This document shows, in pieces, positions 32,715-41,420 of a DNA stretch of 64,000 nucleotides. The notes beneath the pieces are model-generated. The model did not search any database and was not told where the DNA came from. It saw nothing but the letters and a program-made list of their open reading frames with translations. The position numbers and the translations under genes were made by a program. Every line of letters starts with the position of its first letter. Position 1 is the first letter of the stretch. Source of the stretch: VBCK01 sp036270655 (GTDB lineage: Bacteria > Pseudomonadota > Gammaproteobacteria > Burkholderiales > Burkholderiaceae_F); the NCBI GenBank assembly GCA_036270655.1, contig DATBCD010000019.1:1-64000 (forward strand), given 5' to 3'.

Positions 32715-35255
32715 GTGACGCAGGCCGATCTGCAGTTCGAAAATCCGGGCGATCCGGCGCGGGCGGCAGCACGCCTGGCGGCGCCGGCCGCGGCCGGCCA
32801 TTTCGACGAGCTGCGCGATCCGCAGGGTGCGCTGCGGCCGAGCTGGCAGCAGTTCTTCGAAAGCGTCGGGCCGGCAGCCATTTCCGAGTTCGACCACCGC
32901 GCAGCGCTGCTGGCCCGCCAGGTGCGCGAGGACGGGATCACCTACAACGTGTACAGCGACCAGCAGGACACGTCGCATCGATGGTCGCTCGACCTGTTGC
33001 CGTTCATCGTCTCGCGCGAGGATTGGGCCCAGATCGAGCCGGGGATCGTCCAGCGCGCCGGCTTGCTGTCAGCCATTCTGGACGACGTCTACGGCGAGCA
33101 GCGCTTGCTGCACGAGAGCCTGCTTCCGCCGGCGCTGGTGTTCGGCAATCCGGGCTACTTGCGTTCGCTTCGCGGAACGGTGCCGGTGGGTGGCCGGTTT
33201 CTGCATATCGTCGGGTTCGACCTGGCGCGCGGCCCCGACGGACGCTGGTGGGTCGTCGGCCAGCGCACGCAAGCGCCGTCAGGCCTCGGATATGCACTGC
33301 AGAACCGGATCCTGGTCTCGCGCCTGTTCGCCGACAACTTCCGCGCCCTGCAGGTGCAGCGACTGGCGTCGGGGTTCCGGTGCCTGCTCGAAACACTGAA
33401 CCGACTGGCGCCTCGCGAGCGCAACGAGACGCCGCGCATCGTGCTGCTGACGCCGGGCCCGTACAACGAGACCTACTTCGAGCAGGCCTATCTGGCCCGC
33501 TACCTGGGGATTCCCCTGGTCGAGGGCAATGACCTCACCGTGCGGGGCGAGCGCTTGTATCTGCGCACGCTGCACGGCCTGCAGCGCGTGCACGGGGTGC
33601 TGCGTCGCCTGGACGACGCCTGGTGCGATCCGCTGGAGCTTCGCCCCGACTCGGCGCTCGGCGTGCCAGGGCTGCTGCAGGCAGTGCGCGCCGGCCAGGT
33701 GCTGGTGTCGAACGCGATCGGCTCGGCGTTCCTGGAATCGCACGCGGTGCACGGGTTTCTTCCGGCGGTCGCTCGCCACCTGCTTGGAACCGACCTGATG
33801 CTGCCCGCGCGCAACACCTGGTGGTGCGGGGAGGCGGCAGCCCGCCGCGATGCGCTGGCCCACCTGGGACGCGCGCTGATACGCGCCAGCTACCCGGGCG
33901 CGATCAGCGAGCCACCCGCGGATGCCGAGGGCCTGCCGGTCAACCTGGCCAGGATTCGGGAACGCATCGACGCCGACCCGGAGCTTTACACGGTGCAGTC
34001 CTACCTGCCCTTTTCGCAGACTCCAACCTGGCGCGGCAATGCACTGGTGCCGCGCGTTGCGGTGATTCGAACCTATGCGATCGCCGATGCCGATGGCGGA
34101 TGGCACGCGCTGCCCGGAGGACTGACCCGAATCGGCGAACGGCAGAAGGACGTATCGATGCAGCGCGGTGGCAGCAGCGCGGACACCTGGGTGATCACCG
34201 GCGGCGAAGTCGACACCGACACCCTGCTCGATCGGCGGCCCCGGCTCGACGAGGTGGCGCGCCGTCGCATCGTCACCAGCCGGGCCGCCGAAAGCCTGTT
34301 CTGGATGGGCCGCTACACCGAGCGGACCGACAACGCGGTCCGGGCCGTTCAGAACGTGCTGGCCGCGCTGCACGGCGACGAGCCGCTGTCGGCCACGGTG
34401 CTTCACGCCATCGGCCGGCTTTGCGCGGCTTTGGGCCTGGTGCCGGCCGGCGTACCCTCCCCCGCGGCCGGCCCACGCGTGTTCGAGCGCACGCTGCTGT
34501 CGGCTCTGACCGATCAGAAAGGCGCAACCAGCGTCGCGTTCGACCTCGGCACGCTGGTTCGCAACGCCGCCGAGTTGCGCGACCGCCTGGCGCCGCAAAA
34601 CTGGCAGTTGATCGACCGCACGGCGCGCGACTTCGCTGCCTCGCTGCCCCACGGCGACCCGACGCGCGCCGCCGAAGACGTGCTGCCTGCTCTGGCCGCC
34701 GTCAGCACCGGGATCCGGGCGATCACTGGCGTGCAGGCCGACGGCATGACGCGCGATGACGGCTGGCGCCTGCTGACGATCGGGCGCCAGATCGAACGGC
34801 TGGCCGCGATCAGCTCGACGCTTATCGCGCTGTTTGAAATGGACGCGATCAGCCTGGAGGCGGGCTTCAACCTGGCCCTGGCGCTGTTCGACAGCACGAT
34901 CACGTACCGGTCCCGCTACCCGGGCTGGCAGGAGCCGGATGCGCTGATTGATCTGCTCGTGCTGGACAATTCCAATCCCCGCTCCGCCGCCAGCACCGTC
35001 GAGCTGCTCGCACGCGAGCTCGCGGCGCTGGTCGAATCGGCCGGCCCGCAACCCGCGCCCGCCGGCGACGGCCTGGTGGATGGAAAACCGGGCGTGACCC
35101 TGGCGCAATTGCGCGAGCGCGACGCCGATGGGCGCCGGATCCGGTTGATCGGGCTGGCGACGCGGTTGCGCGGCTGGGCCTTCGAGCTGTCCGACTGGAT
35201 CGGGCTGCACTATTTCGCCCACGCCGAAGCCCAGCTTCGCTCGATGATCGCCTGA
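32715..35255 (+). CDS. circularly permuted ATP-grasp / alpha-E fusion protein
   Basis: An 846-residue two-domain protein. Residues about 40-510 are a second circularly permuted ATP-grasp domain (YNVYSDQQDTSHRWSLDLLPF, PGPYNETYFEQAYLARYLG, LRRLDDAWCDP, MQRGGSSADTWVI). Residues about 520-846 are an alpha-E domain (TSRAAESLFWMGRYTERTDNAVRAVQ). It is a paralogue of the two separate genes upstream. Compared with the first copy, the C-terminal GGGTKDTW reads GGSSADTW, so a Lys is replaced by Ala, and the region around YFVLEDN reads WWVVGQRTQAPSG. The two ligases therefore probably act at different steps or one is regulatory. The start is GTG at 32715, 21 bp after the previous stop. Confidence 0.92.
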   Translation: MTQADLQFENPGDPARAAARLAAPAAAGHFDELRDPQGALRPSWQQFFESVGPAAISEFDHRAALLARQVREDGITYNVYSDQQDTSHRWSLDLLPFIVSREDWAQIEPGIVQRAGLLSAILDDVYGEQRLLHESLLPPALVFGNPGYLRSLRGTVPVGGRFLHIVGFDLARGPDGRWWVVGQRTQAPSGLGYALQNRILVSRLFADNFRALQVQRLASGFRCLLETLNRLAPRERNETPRIVLLTPGPYNETYFEQAYLARYLGIPLVEGNDLTVRGERLYLRTLHGLQRVHGVLRRLDDAWCDPLELRPDSALGVPGLLQAVRAGQVLVSNAIGSAFLESHAVHGFLPAVARHLLGTDLMLPARNTWWCGEAAARRDALAHLGRALIRASYPGAISEPPADAEGLPVNLARIRERIDADPELYTVQSYLPFSQTPTWRGNALVPRVAVIRTYAIADADGGWHALPGGLTRIGERQKDVSMQRGGSSADTWVITGGEVDTDTLLDRRPRLDEVARRRIVTSRAAESLFWMGRYTERTDNAVRAVQNVLAALHGDEPLSATVLHAIGRLCAALGLVPAGVPSPAAGPRVFERTLLSALTDQKGATSVAFDLGTLVRNAAELRDRLAPQNWQLIDRTARDFAASLPHGDPTRAAEDVLPALAAVSTGIRAITGVQADGMTRDDGWRLLTIGRQIERLAAISSTLIALFEMDAISLEAGFNLALALFDSTITYRSRYPGWQEPDALIDLLVLDNSNPRSAASTVELLARELAALVESAGPQPAPAGDGLVDGKPGVTLAQLRERDADGRRIRLIGLATRLRGWAFELSDWIGLHYFAHAEAQLRSMIA

Positions 35256-35259
35256 TCCC

Positions 35260-36153
35260 ATGAGCGACACGGCGCTGTCGGTCTCGCATGTGACCGAGTA
35301 TCGCTACTCGGCCCGGGTGGAGCTGGCCCATCACATGGCCCACCTGACTCCACGCAGCCAGGACTGCCAGAGCGTGCAACAGTGCGAATTGAAGATCGAT
35401 CCGGCGCCCAGCGATTTTCGCGAAGGCAGCGACTCGTTCGGCAACGTGCGCTCGTACTTCGCGATCTTCTCTGCGCACAAGCACCTGCGCGTCGAGGCCA
35501 GGAGCCGGTTGCTGGTGCGCGATCGCAACGCGAAACCGGATGCAGCCGCCAGTCCCGACTGGCAGACGGTGCGCGACTCCCTGCAGTACCGGGCCGCCGC
35601 CCCGTACCTGCCCGCTTCCGAATTCGTGTTCGCCTCGCCGTACGTTCCGCGCGACCATGAGCTGGCCCAGTACGCGCTCGCCAGCTTCGCTCCAGGTCGG
35701 CCGCTGCTGGAGTCGGCGATCGAGATGATGCATCGGGTTCATGCCGATTTCCGCTACCTGCCGGCCAGCACCGAGATTTCGACGCCGGTCGTGCAGGCGT
35801 TCCGGGCGCGCACCGGCGTGTGCCAGGATTTCTCGCACGTGATGATCGGCTGCCTGCGCTCGATCGGCCTGTCCGCCCGCTACGTAAGCGGCTATCTGGT
35901 CACGACCGGCGAGCCGCAGCGGCCGCGTCCGGTCGGCGCGGACGCCTCGCACGCCTGGATCTCGGTTTATTGCCCCGTTTTCGGCTGGGTCGATCTGGAC
36001 GCGACCAACGATGTGATGCCGGAGCAACGTCACGTGACGATCGCCGTCGGGCGCGATTACGGCGACGTCGCCCCGCTGCGCGGCGTGATTCGGGGCGGCG
36101 CCAGCCATACGCTGACGGTTGCGGTTCAGGTCACGCACGCCGCTGCGCAGTAA
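35260..36153 (+). CDS. transglutaminase-like cysteine peptidase/transferase (short form)
   Basis: A 297-residue protein with the N-terminal bacterial transglutaminase-like beta domain (VSHVTEYRYSARVELAHHMAHL) and a transglutaminase core. The triad is Cys188 (TGVCQDFSHVMIGCLRSIG), His231 (ASHAWISVYCP) and Asp247 (VDLDATND). It starts 4 bp after the ATP-grasp/alpha-E fusion and is therefore likely translationally coupled with it. No signal peptide. Such proteins usually accompany ATP-grasp/alpha-E pairs, and a peptidase or amide-exchange role on the ligase product is predicted. Confidence 0.93.
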   Translation: MSDTALSVSHVTEYRYSARVELAHHMAHLTPRSQDCQSVQQCELKIDPAPSDFREGSDSFGNVRSYFAIFSAHKHLRVEARSRLLVRDRNAKPDAAASPDWQTVRDSLQYRAAAPYLPASEFVFASPYVPRDHELAQYALASFAPGRPLLESAIEMMHRVHADFRYLPASTEISTPVVQAFRARTGVCQDFSHVMIGCLRSIGLSARYVSGYLVTTGEPQRPRPVGADASHAWISVYCPVFGWVDLDATNDVMPEQRHVTIAVGRDYGDVAPLRGVIRGGASHTLTVAVQVTHAAAQ

Positions 36154-36198
36154 GATGGTCGGGTGGGTCCGGATGTGCCGGACCGGCCTGACCCGGAC

Positions 36199-37017
36199 AT
36201 GTTCCAATCGTTTGCTCGTTGCGGCCTGTGGCCCGCACTGCTGGTGCCCTGGTTGCTGGCGCAGGCCCAGATGCCCCCGATGGGGGATTTTTCAGGCTAC
36301 GAACGGCTCGACCGCAGCCAGGTGCTGTCCAGGCTGGCGCAGGCCACGGCACGGGCGCCGGCCGACTTCTACTCGAAAAATCTGTCGGGCCTGGACCTGT
36401 CCGGCGTCGACTTCAAGCATGCCAATCTGACGGCCGCGGTGCTGAACGGCGCCAATTTGTCCGGTGCCAATCTGTCCGGATGCAACCTGACCGTGAGCTT
36501 CGGGCAGCGGGCCAACCTGAGCAACGCCAACTTGCAAGGCGCCGTGATGTTTTCGATGCAACTGGCCGGCGCCGACCTGCGCGGCGCCGATCTGACCGGG
36601 GCGCGCTTCATCGGCGACCTGACGCATGCCGACCTGCGCGGGGCACGCCTGGCGAAGCTCGACGGCGCGGCCGACATGAAGAACCAGTCGATGGGCCTGA
36701 TGCACGCGGTGATCAGCTCGGCCGACCTCAGCGGGGCCGACCTGCGCGAAGCCGATCTGTCGCGCGCCGACTTCAGCTTCACGTCGCTGGCGCACGCCAA
36801 CCTGCACGGCGCGCGCATCTTCGGCGGCGAATTCAGCGGGACGTCGCTGGTGCAAGCCGATCTGTCGGGCGCCGACCTGCGCGAATCGAAATTCATCGAT
36901 ACCGACTTCACCGGCGCCGACCTGAGCGACGCCGATCTGACCGGATCGGTCCTGCGCAATGTGCGGGGGCTGGATACGGCCAGGCGCACAGGCGCGAAGG
37001 GTCTTCCGGTCAATTAA
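36199..37017 (+). CDS. exported pentapeptide-repeat protein
   Basis: A 272-residue protein with a signal peptide-like N terminus (FARCGLWPALLVPWLLAQAQ) followed by about 35 consecutive A(D/N)LxG pentapeptides (for example GANLSGANLSG, GADLRGADLTGA, SGADLREADLSRADF). These should fold as a right-handed quadrilateral beta-helix. The start at 36199 is preferred over GTG 36163 because it places the signal peptide at the N terminus. No catalytic residues are apparent. It follows the transglutaminase-like gene by 45 bp on the same strand and ends 1 bp before the convergent antiporter stop. Membership of the upstream locus is inferred from position only. Confidence 0.85.
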   Translation: MFQSFARCGLWPALLVPWLLAQAQMPPMGDFSGYERLDRSQVLSRLAQATARAPADFYSKNLSGLDLSGVDFKHANLTAAVLNGANLSGANLSGCNLTVSFGQRANLSNANLQGAVMFSMQLAGADLRGADLTGARFIGDLTHADLRGARLAKLDGAADMKNQSMGLMHAVISSADLSGADLREADLSRADFSFTSLAHANLHGARIFGGEFSGTSLVQADLSGADLRESKFIDTDFTGADLSDADLTGSVLRNVRGLDTARRTGAKGLPVN

Positions 37018-37018
37018 C

Positions 37019-38197
37019 CTATGGAATCTGGCCCAGCCGGCGCAACAGCGGCCCGATCGACAGGCCCTGCGCGAAAATCGAAAACGCGACCACCGCGAAC
37101 GCGACGGCGGCGATCGCTGCGCGATCCGGCACCTCGGGCGGCAGGCTCAACGCCAGAGCCAGGGCCAGCGCGCCGCGCAAGCCGCCCCACACCAGCAGAT
37201 GCTGGTGGCGCAGGCTGACCGGATTGGCGCTTCGATTGAACAGCGCGCACACCGGGTAGATCGCCACGGCGCGCCCCAGCGTGACCAGGGCGATCGCGAT
37301 CATCGCGGGCTTCCATACCGCCTGAAAACTCTGCTGCTCCTCGTGGATTCCGATCAACAGGAAAATCAGCGAGTTCGAAACGAAGGCGGCGAACTCCCAG
37401 AAGGCCTCGATCGCCACGCGCTCCCGCGCCGAGCCGGTTCGGGCCCGCCCGAGGTTGCCGATCAACAGACCCGCGCACAGCGTCGCCAGCACGCCCGACC
37501 CGTTGAAGTGCTCGGCCAGCAGGAACGAGGCGTAAGCGGCAATCGTCGTCAGCGCCAGCTTCACCAGATGGTCATCGGTACGGTTCGCCAATGCCAGGAT
37601 CAGCGTGGCCACGACCGCTCCGCACAAGATGCCTCCGCCCACCGACTGCAGCACCCAGATGCCGACCCGGTCCGGCGTGACCGCCTGACCGGCCGCGATG
37701 GCGGCGACAATCGCGAACAGCACCGCGGCGGTGCCGTCGTTGAACAGGCTCTCGGTTTCGACCAGGATTCGAAGGCGACCGCGCACTCCGGCCTCCTTGA
37801 ACAATGCGATCACCGACACCGGATCGGTGGCGGCGATCAGCACGCCGAACAGCGACGCCGCAACCCAGTGCCAGCCCGCCAGCCAATGCATCCCGGCTGC
37901 GGTCAGCGCAGCCGCCAGCAGCAGGCCGACGGTGGCCAACGCGACGATCAACGGCAGGTCGGGCCGCAACTGGCGCCAACGCAGAACCATCGCGGCTTCG
38001 AAGATCAGCGGTGGCAGCAGCGTCGAGAAGATCAGGTCCCGCGTCAGGCGGACTTCGGGCTCGACCGAGAACAGTGCCAGGAACATCCCGGTGGCGACCA
38101 GCCCGACGCTGTAGGGAACGTGCAGCCTGCGGGTCAGAACCGCCACCACCGCGGCCACCAGCAGCAGCGCTCCCAGGTGCTCGATGGAATCGGCCAT
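37019..38197 (-). CDS. CPA1-family Na+/H+ (cation:proton) antiporter
   Basis: A 392-residue inner-membrane antiporter with about 11-12 hydrophobic segments. CPA1 landmarks are ATDPVSVIALFKEAGV (Asp125) and ETESLFNDGTAAVLFAI (Asn153-Asp154 pair in the ion-binding site). It lacks the long C-terminal cytoplasmic tail of some relatives, so it resembles short NhaP-type proteins. It exchanges Na+ or K+ for protons to control pH and salt. It is the last gene of a minus-strand set headed by a secreted protein and an HtrA protease, with a 91-bp gap before it, so it may have its own promoter. Confidence 0.92.
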   Translation of the reverse strand: MADSIEHLGALLLVAAVVAVLTRRLHVPYSVGLVATGMFLALFSVEPEVRLTRDLIFSTLLPPLIFEAAMVLRWRQLRPDLPLIVALATVGLLLAAALTAAGMHWLAGWHWVAASLFGVLIAATDPVSVIALFKEAGVRGRLRILVETESLFNDGTAAVLFAIVAAIAAGQAVTPDRVGIWVLQSVGGGILCGAVVATLILALANRTDDHLVKLALTTIAAYASFLLAEHFNGSGVLATLCAGLLIGNLGRARTGSARERVAIEAFWEFAAFVSNSLIFLLIGIHEEQQSFQAVWKPAMIAIALVTLGRAVAIYPVCALFNRSANPVSLRHQHLLVWGGLRGALALALALSLPPEVPDRAAIAAVAFAVVAFSIFAQGLSIGPLLRRLGQIP

Positions 38198-38288
38198 CGC
38201 GATTGCGGTCCCCCTCGGCGGAAGCGCCGCAATGCGAACGCAGGCGCAGGGTCGAGCTTACCCTGCGCCTGCGAGCTGCTGCTGCAGA

Positions 38289-38741
38289 TCAGCCGTCAGT
38301 ACGCGGCGGAAATTCGAACGTCGCGCGCGCCATCTTGTTGCGCATTACGACGACCGCGGGCTTCCTGAGCGTCCTGTGGTTCAGCGTGGCGACGATCGAA
38401 TAGCGCCCGGGTGGAAGGTCCACCAGCAGGAACGGCCCGCCGGCCTGGGTGTCGAGCACCGTGCGGCCATGCGCGTCGGCGATCCTGACCCTGGCGTCGG
38501 CGGTGAACTCCTCGGCCTTGCCGGCGTGCTCGAGCAGCTCGATCGCGAGGCGGTGTTGACCCATTTGCCGCTCGAACATGCGCGCTTCGGCCTCGCCGAT
38601 GCCGCCGGTTACGAAGCCGACGGATCCCTGGTGCTGTTCAGCTGGCATCTGCGGGCGCACCGCCGCCGACGCCGGCCCCGTCAAGGTCGCAAAGCCCGCC
38701 ACTGCCAATGCAACTGCGACCGCTTTCATTGCGCTGTTCAT
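38289..38741 (-). CDS. small secreted protein with carboxypeptidase-regulatory-like fold
   Basis: A 150-residue exported protein. The start at 38741 is set by GGAGGCG four bases upstream; the longer ORF begins at an ATG without a site. A signal peptide ends near TGPASAA. The mature part has a helical GEAEARMFERQMGQHRLAIEL segment, then a beta-rich half (ARVRIADAHGRTVLDTQAGGPFLLVDLPPGRYSIVATLN) typical of the carboxypeptidase-regulatory or transthyretin-like sandwich. Its function is unknown. It lies 33 bp after htrA on the same strand, so a shared envelope-stress role is possible. Confidence 0.75.
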   Translation of the reverse strand: MNSAMKAVAVALAVAGFATLTGPASAAVRPQMPAEQHQGSVGFVTGGIGEAEARMFERQMGQHRLAIELLEHAGKAEEFTADARVRIADAHGRTVLDTQAGGPFLLVDLPPGRYSIVATLNHRTLRKPAVVVMRNKMARATFEFPPRTDG

Positions 38742-38774
38742 CGTCGCCTCCATGGTTCGCCTGTCCCGCCTGGA

Positions 38775-40289
38775 TCAGCCCAGCTTCACCGGAACGAAAA
38801 TCTTCTGCCCGTCGCGATCGATCAGCAGCGCGACCGACTTCGGGTGGCCGCGCACCACGCTTCGAACCTGATCGACCGAACGTGCCGGCTGGCCATCGAT
38901 TCCAAGCAGCACGTCCCCGGGCTGTATGCCAGCCCGGGCCGCCGGCCCGCCGACGTCCTCGACAACCAGCCCATGGTCGACCGACCGCTCGCTGCGCTCC
39001 TGCCGCGTCAACGGACGAAGCACCAGACCGAGCTGACCGTGCTGGTCGCTGCCCGAGCTGGCCAGCGGCACGGAGCCGGAATCGGCTTCGGCCAGCTTGA
39101 CCTCGATTTCGCGTGTCGAGTGGTCACGCCACACCTTCAGCGTCGCGCGGCTGCCGGGAGAATCCATTCCGATCCGATTGGACAGGTCGCCCGCCCGTTC
39201 GATCGGGGTGCCATTGACCTGGGTGATCACGTCGCCCGGCTTCAACCCCGCCGTTGCCGCCGGGCTGTCGGGATCGACGCTGGCCACCAGTGCGCCGTCA
39301 GGCCGGCTCAAACCGAACGATTCGGCCAGTGCCTGATTCAGATCCTGCACCATCACTCCCAGGCGCGCGTGGCTGGCGTGACCGGTGGCGGTAATCTGGT
39401 CCTTGACATGCAGCGCCACATCGATCGGGATCGCAAACGACAGGCCCTGGTAGCCGCCGGTTTGCGAATAGATCTGGGCATTGATCCCGACCACGTTGCC
39501 GGCCGCGTCGAACAGCGGGCCGCCGGAATTACCGGGGTTGACCGCCGCATCGGTTTGAATGAACGGCACATACGCGTCGCCCGGCAGCGAACGGCCCTTG
39601 GCGCTGACGATGCCGGCCGTGGCGCTCTGATCGAAGCCGAACGGCGCGCCGATCGCCAGCACGTAATCGCCGACCTGCAGCGCCTTCGGATCGCCGAACT
39701 TCACGGTCGGCAGCCCGGTCGCATCCACCCGCAGCACCGCAATATCGGTGGCCGGGTCGGCACCGAGCACCTTGGCCTTCAGCTCGCGGCGATCGGCCAG
39801 CTTGACGGTGACCTCCTGGGCGTCACGCACCACGTGCGCGTTCGTCAGGATCAGGCCGTCGCGGCTGATAATGAACCCGGACCCTTGCCCGTGGAACGGC
39901 TGCTCGGCCGAGTGCGGGATGCGAAGCCCGCCGCCAGGAAGGCCCCGGAAAAACTGGAAGAACGGATCGTCATTCCAATCGAATCCGGACGAAGAGTCCG
40001 CGCCGATCTTGCGCGTGCCCTCCACGGTCACGCCGACCACGGCCGGACCCCATTGGTGGACGATTGCGCGGTAGTTCGGTGCCTGACCCGGCGTCGGCGC
40101 CGGTGCCGCACTGGTGTCCTCGGGCTGCTCGGCCGAGCGGCGTGCGTCGGCCTGCACCGTCTGTTCATTCTTGTGCTGCAGAAAGTCCAGGATGCCGGCG
40201 CGGGTGGGTGTGTAAGCCCCCAGGCCGACGATCAGCACTCCGACGGCTGCGGCAGTCGCGGGCAGCGTATGCATAACTTTCAGTTTCAT
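38775..40289 (-). CDS. HtrA/DegP-family periplasmic serine protease
   Basis: A 504-residue envelope protease/chaperone. A signal sequence or anchor (AAAVGVLIVGLGAYTPTRA) is followed by a trypsin-like domain with triad His152 (LTNAHVV), Asp182 (ATDIAVLRV) and Ser255 (NPGNSGGPLF), and two PDZ domains (about 290-385 and 410-500; e.g. AATAGLKPGDVITQVNG and AARAGIQPGDVLLGIDG). The LA-loop stretch contains an acidic/aromatic DWNDDPFFQFFRG segment. DegP, DegQ and MucD homologues degrade misfolded envelope proteins. It sits between two small secreted proteins, with gaps of 27 and 33 bp. Confidence 0.95.
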   Translation of the reverse strand: MKLKVMHTLPATAAAVGVLIVGLGAYTPTRAGILDFLQHKNEQTVQADARRSAEQPEDTSAAPAPTPGQAPNYRAIVHQWGPAVVGVTVEGTRKIGADSSSGFDWNDDPFFQFFRGLPGGGLRIPHSAEQPFHGQGSGFIISRDGLILTNAHVVRDAQEVTVKLADRRELKAKVLGADPATDIAVLRVDATGLPTVKFGDPKALQVGDYVLAIGAPFGFDQSATAGIVSAKGRSLPGDAYVPFIQTDAAVNPGNSGGPLFDAAGNVVGINAQIYSQTGGYQGLSFAIPIDVALHVKDQITATGHASHARLGVMVQDLNQALAESFGLSRPDGALVASVDPDSPAATAGLKPGDVITQVNGTPIERAGDLSNRIGMDSPGSRATLKVWRDHSTREIEVKLAEADSGSVPLASSGSDQHGQLGLVLRPLTRQERSERSVDHGLVVEDVGGPAARAGIQPGDVLLGIDGQPARSVDQVRSVVRGHPKSVALLIDRDGQKIFVPVKLG

Positions 40290-40316
40290 TCGGAAGGTCC
40301 TCCGGTTCAGGGTTCT

Positions 40317-40940
40317 TTAGAAGCGATAATGGATCTGCGGCCACGCGCTCTGCGAGCCGAGCGGCCACCACAGAAGTTCCTGGTTGGCCACGTCGATCGG
40401 TGACAGCGGCGGCGCCTGCGGTACGCTGTCGGCGTCCCGATCAGAGGCCGAGCGGACGGTCACGGTGTCCACCAGGCGGTGAAGGGTGGGCGCCTGCCGC
40501 TCCAGGTCCTGGGCTTCCGTCGCCAGCTGGGCAAGCTGGTCGCGGCTGGGAGCGGGCGGGTCGTTGGGTACGTCAAAGGGGGCGATCAGCGTTCCGAGGC
40601 GCGTGGAAGCGCGCTGAATCGCATGCTCCAGATCGTCCAGCAGCCAGAGAGCGCGATCTCGCTGCGCTCCATGCAGCTGGCTGGCGGCGGCGGTCAGATC
40701 GTCGTGGGCCTGCTGCAGCAGCGCCATCTCGCGCGCATCGCTGGCAAAGTCCGCCTGCAGCGCCGCCTGTTCGAGCACCCGCGCGGCATCGCTGATCTTC
40801 GCCTGCGGCACATCGTCGGAATCGGCGCCAACCGCCACGGCCTCGCCGCCCACGGGGGCTTCGGCCGCTTCGGCGCCGGCGGCCCCGAGGAGCAGCGCCG
40901 AGATCAGTGCGACTGCGGTCCAATAACGGTTCGGTTGCAT
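40317..40940 (-). CDS. secreted helical protein of unknown function
   Basis: A 207-residue protein that I do not recognise. It has a signal peptide (VALISALLLGAAGAEAAEA), then mostly amphipathic helices (VLEQAALQADFASDAREMALLQQAHDDLTAAASQL; DQLAQLATEAQDLERQAPTLHRL) and a short aromatic C terminus ending WPQIHYRF. It is encoded 27 bp before htrA and probably co-transcribed with it. A 5-bp inverted repeat (AAGTG, CTGA, CACTT at 40958-40971) lies about 20 bp upstream of its start and may be an operator. A longer in-frame extension upstream of 40940 lacks a signal peptide and is discounted. Confidence 0.7.
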   Translation of the reverse strand: MQPNRYWTAVALISALLLGAAGAEAAEAPVGGEAVAVGADSDDVPQAKISDAARVLEQAALQADFASDAREMALLQQAHDDLTAAASQLHGAQRDRALWLLDDLEHAIQRASTRLGTLIAPFDVPNDPPAPSRDQLAQLATEAQDLERQAPTLHRLVDTVTVRSASDRDADSVPQAPPLSPIDVANQELLWWPLGSQSAWPQIHYRF

Positions 40941-41066
40941 ATGGTTACGCTCCCTACAAGTGCTGACACTTCTTGAGACAGTGGTGCCTGCGACACGTGC
41001 GAAAATTAGCCGCGGGCAGTTAGGAACGAGTGAAGCGACGATTAGGTCAGCGTTAAGGAGGTCTGT

Positions 41067-41414
41067 ATGAACCGCCTTTTGAAGATCGTTCTGGCGGCCG
41101 CCATTGCGGTCGGGTGCCTGATGGCGTCCGGCGCCGCGAGCGCGCGCTGGCGCGGGGTTATCTGGGTAGGTCCTGGTCCGTACTGGTGGGGGGCGCCTTA
41201 CCCGTATTACTACTATCCGCCGCCGGTGGTCGTGGCCGACCCGGTCTACGTGCAGCCGAACCCCGTGATCCAGGTGCCGGCGCCGCCCAACTACTGGTAT
41301 TTCTGCCGTCAGTCCAACAGTTACTACCCGTACGTGTCGAGCTGCCCGGGCGGTTGGGAACAAGTCGCACCGCAACCCCCAGGGCCGACTGCGGCGCCGA
41401 CGCCGCAGCACTGA
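41067..41414 (+). CDS. small secreted Tyr/Pro-rich protein
   Basis: A 115-residue exported protein with a signal peptide ending GAASA-RW. The middle is rich in Trp, Tyr and Pro (PYWWGAPYPYYYYPPP). The C-terminal module NYWYFCRQSNSYYPYVSSC with CPGGW holds two cysteines. The same module ends the Gly/His-rich protein at 48151-48702. A perfect AAGGAGGT lies 4 bases before the ATG, so expression may be strong. It is divergent from the htrA group. The function is unknown; a surface or envelope-associated role is inferred. Confidence 0.78.
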   Translation: MNRLLKIVLAAAIAVGCLMASGAASARWRGVIWVGPGPYWWGAPYPYYYYPPPVVVADPVYVQPNPVIQVPAPPNYWYFCRQSNSYYPYVSSCPGGWEQVAPQPPGPTAAPTPQH

Positions 41415-41420
41415 GCGCGA

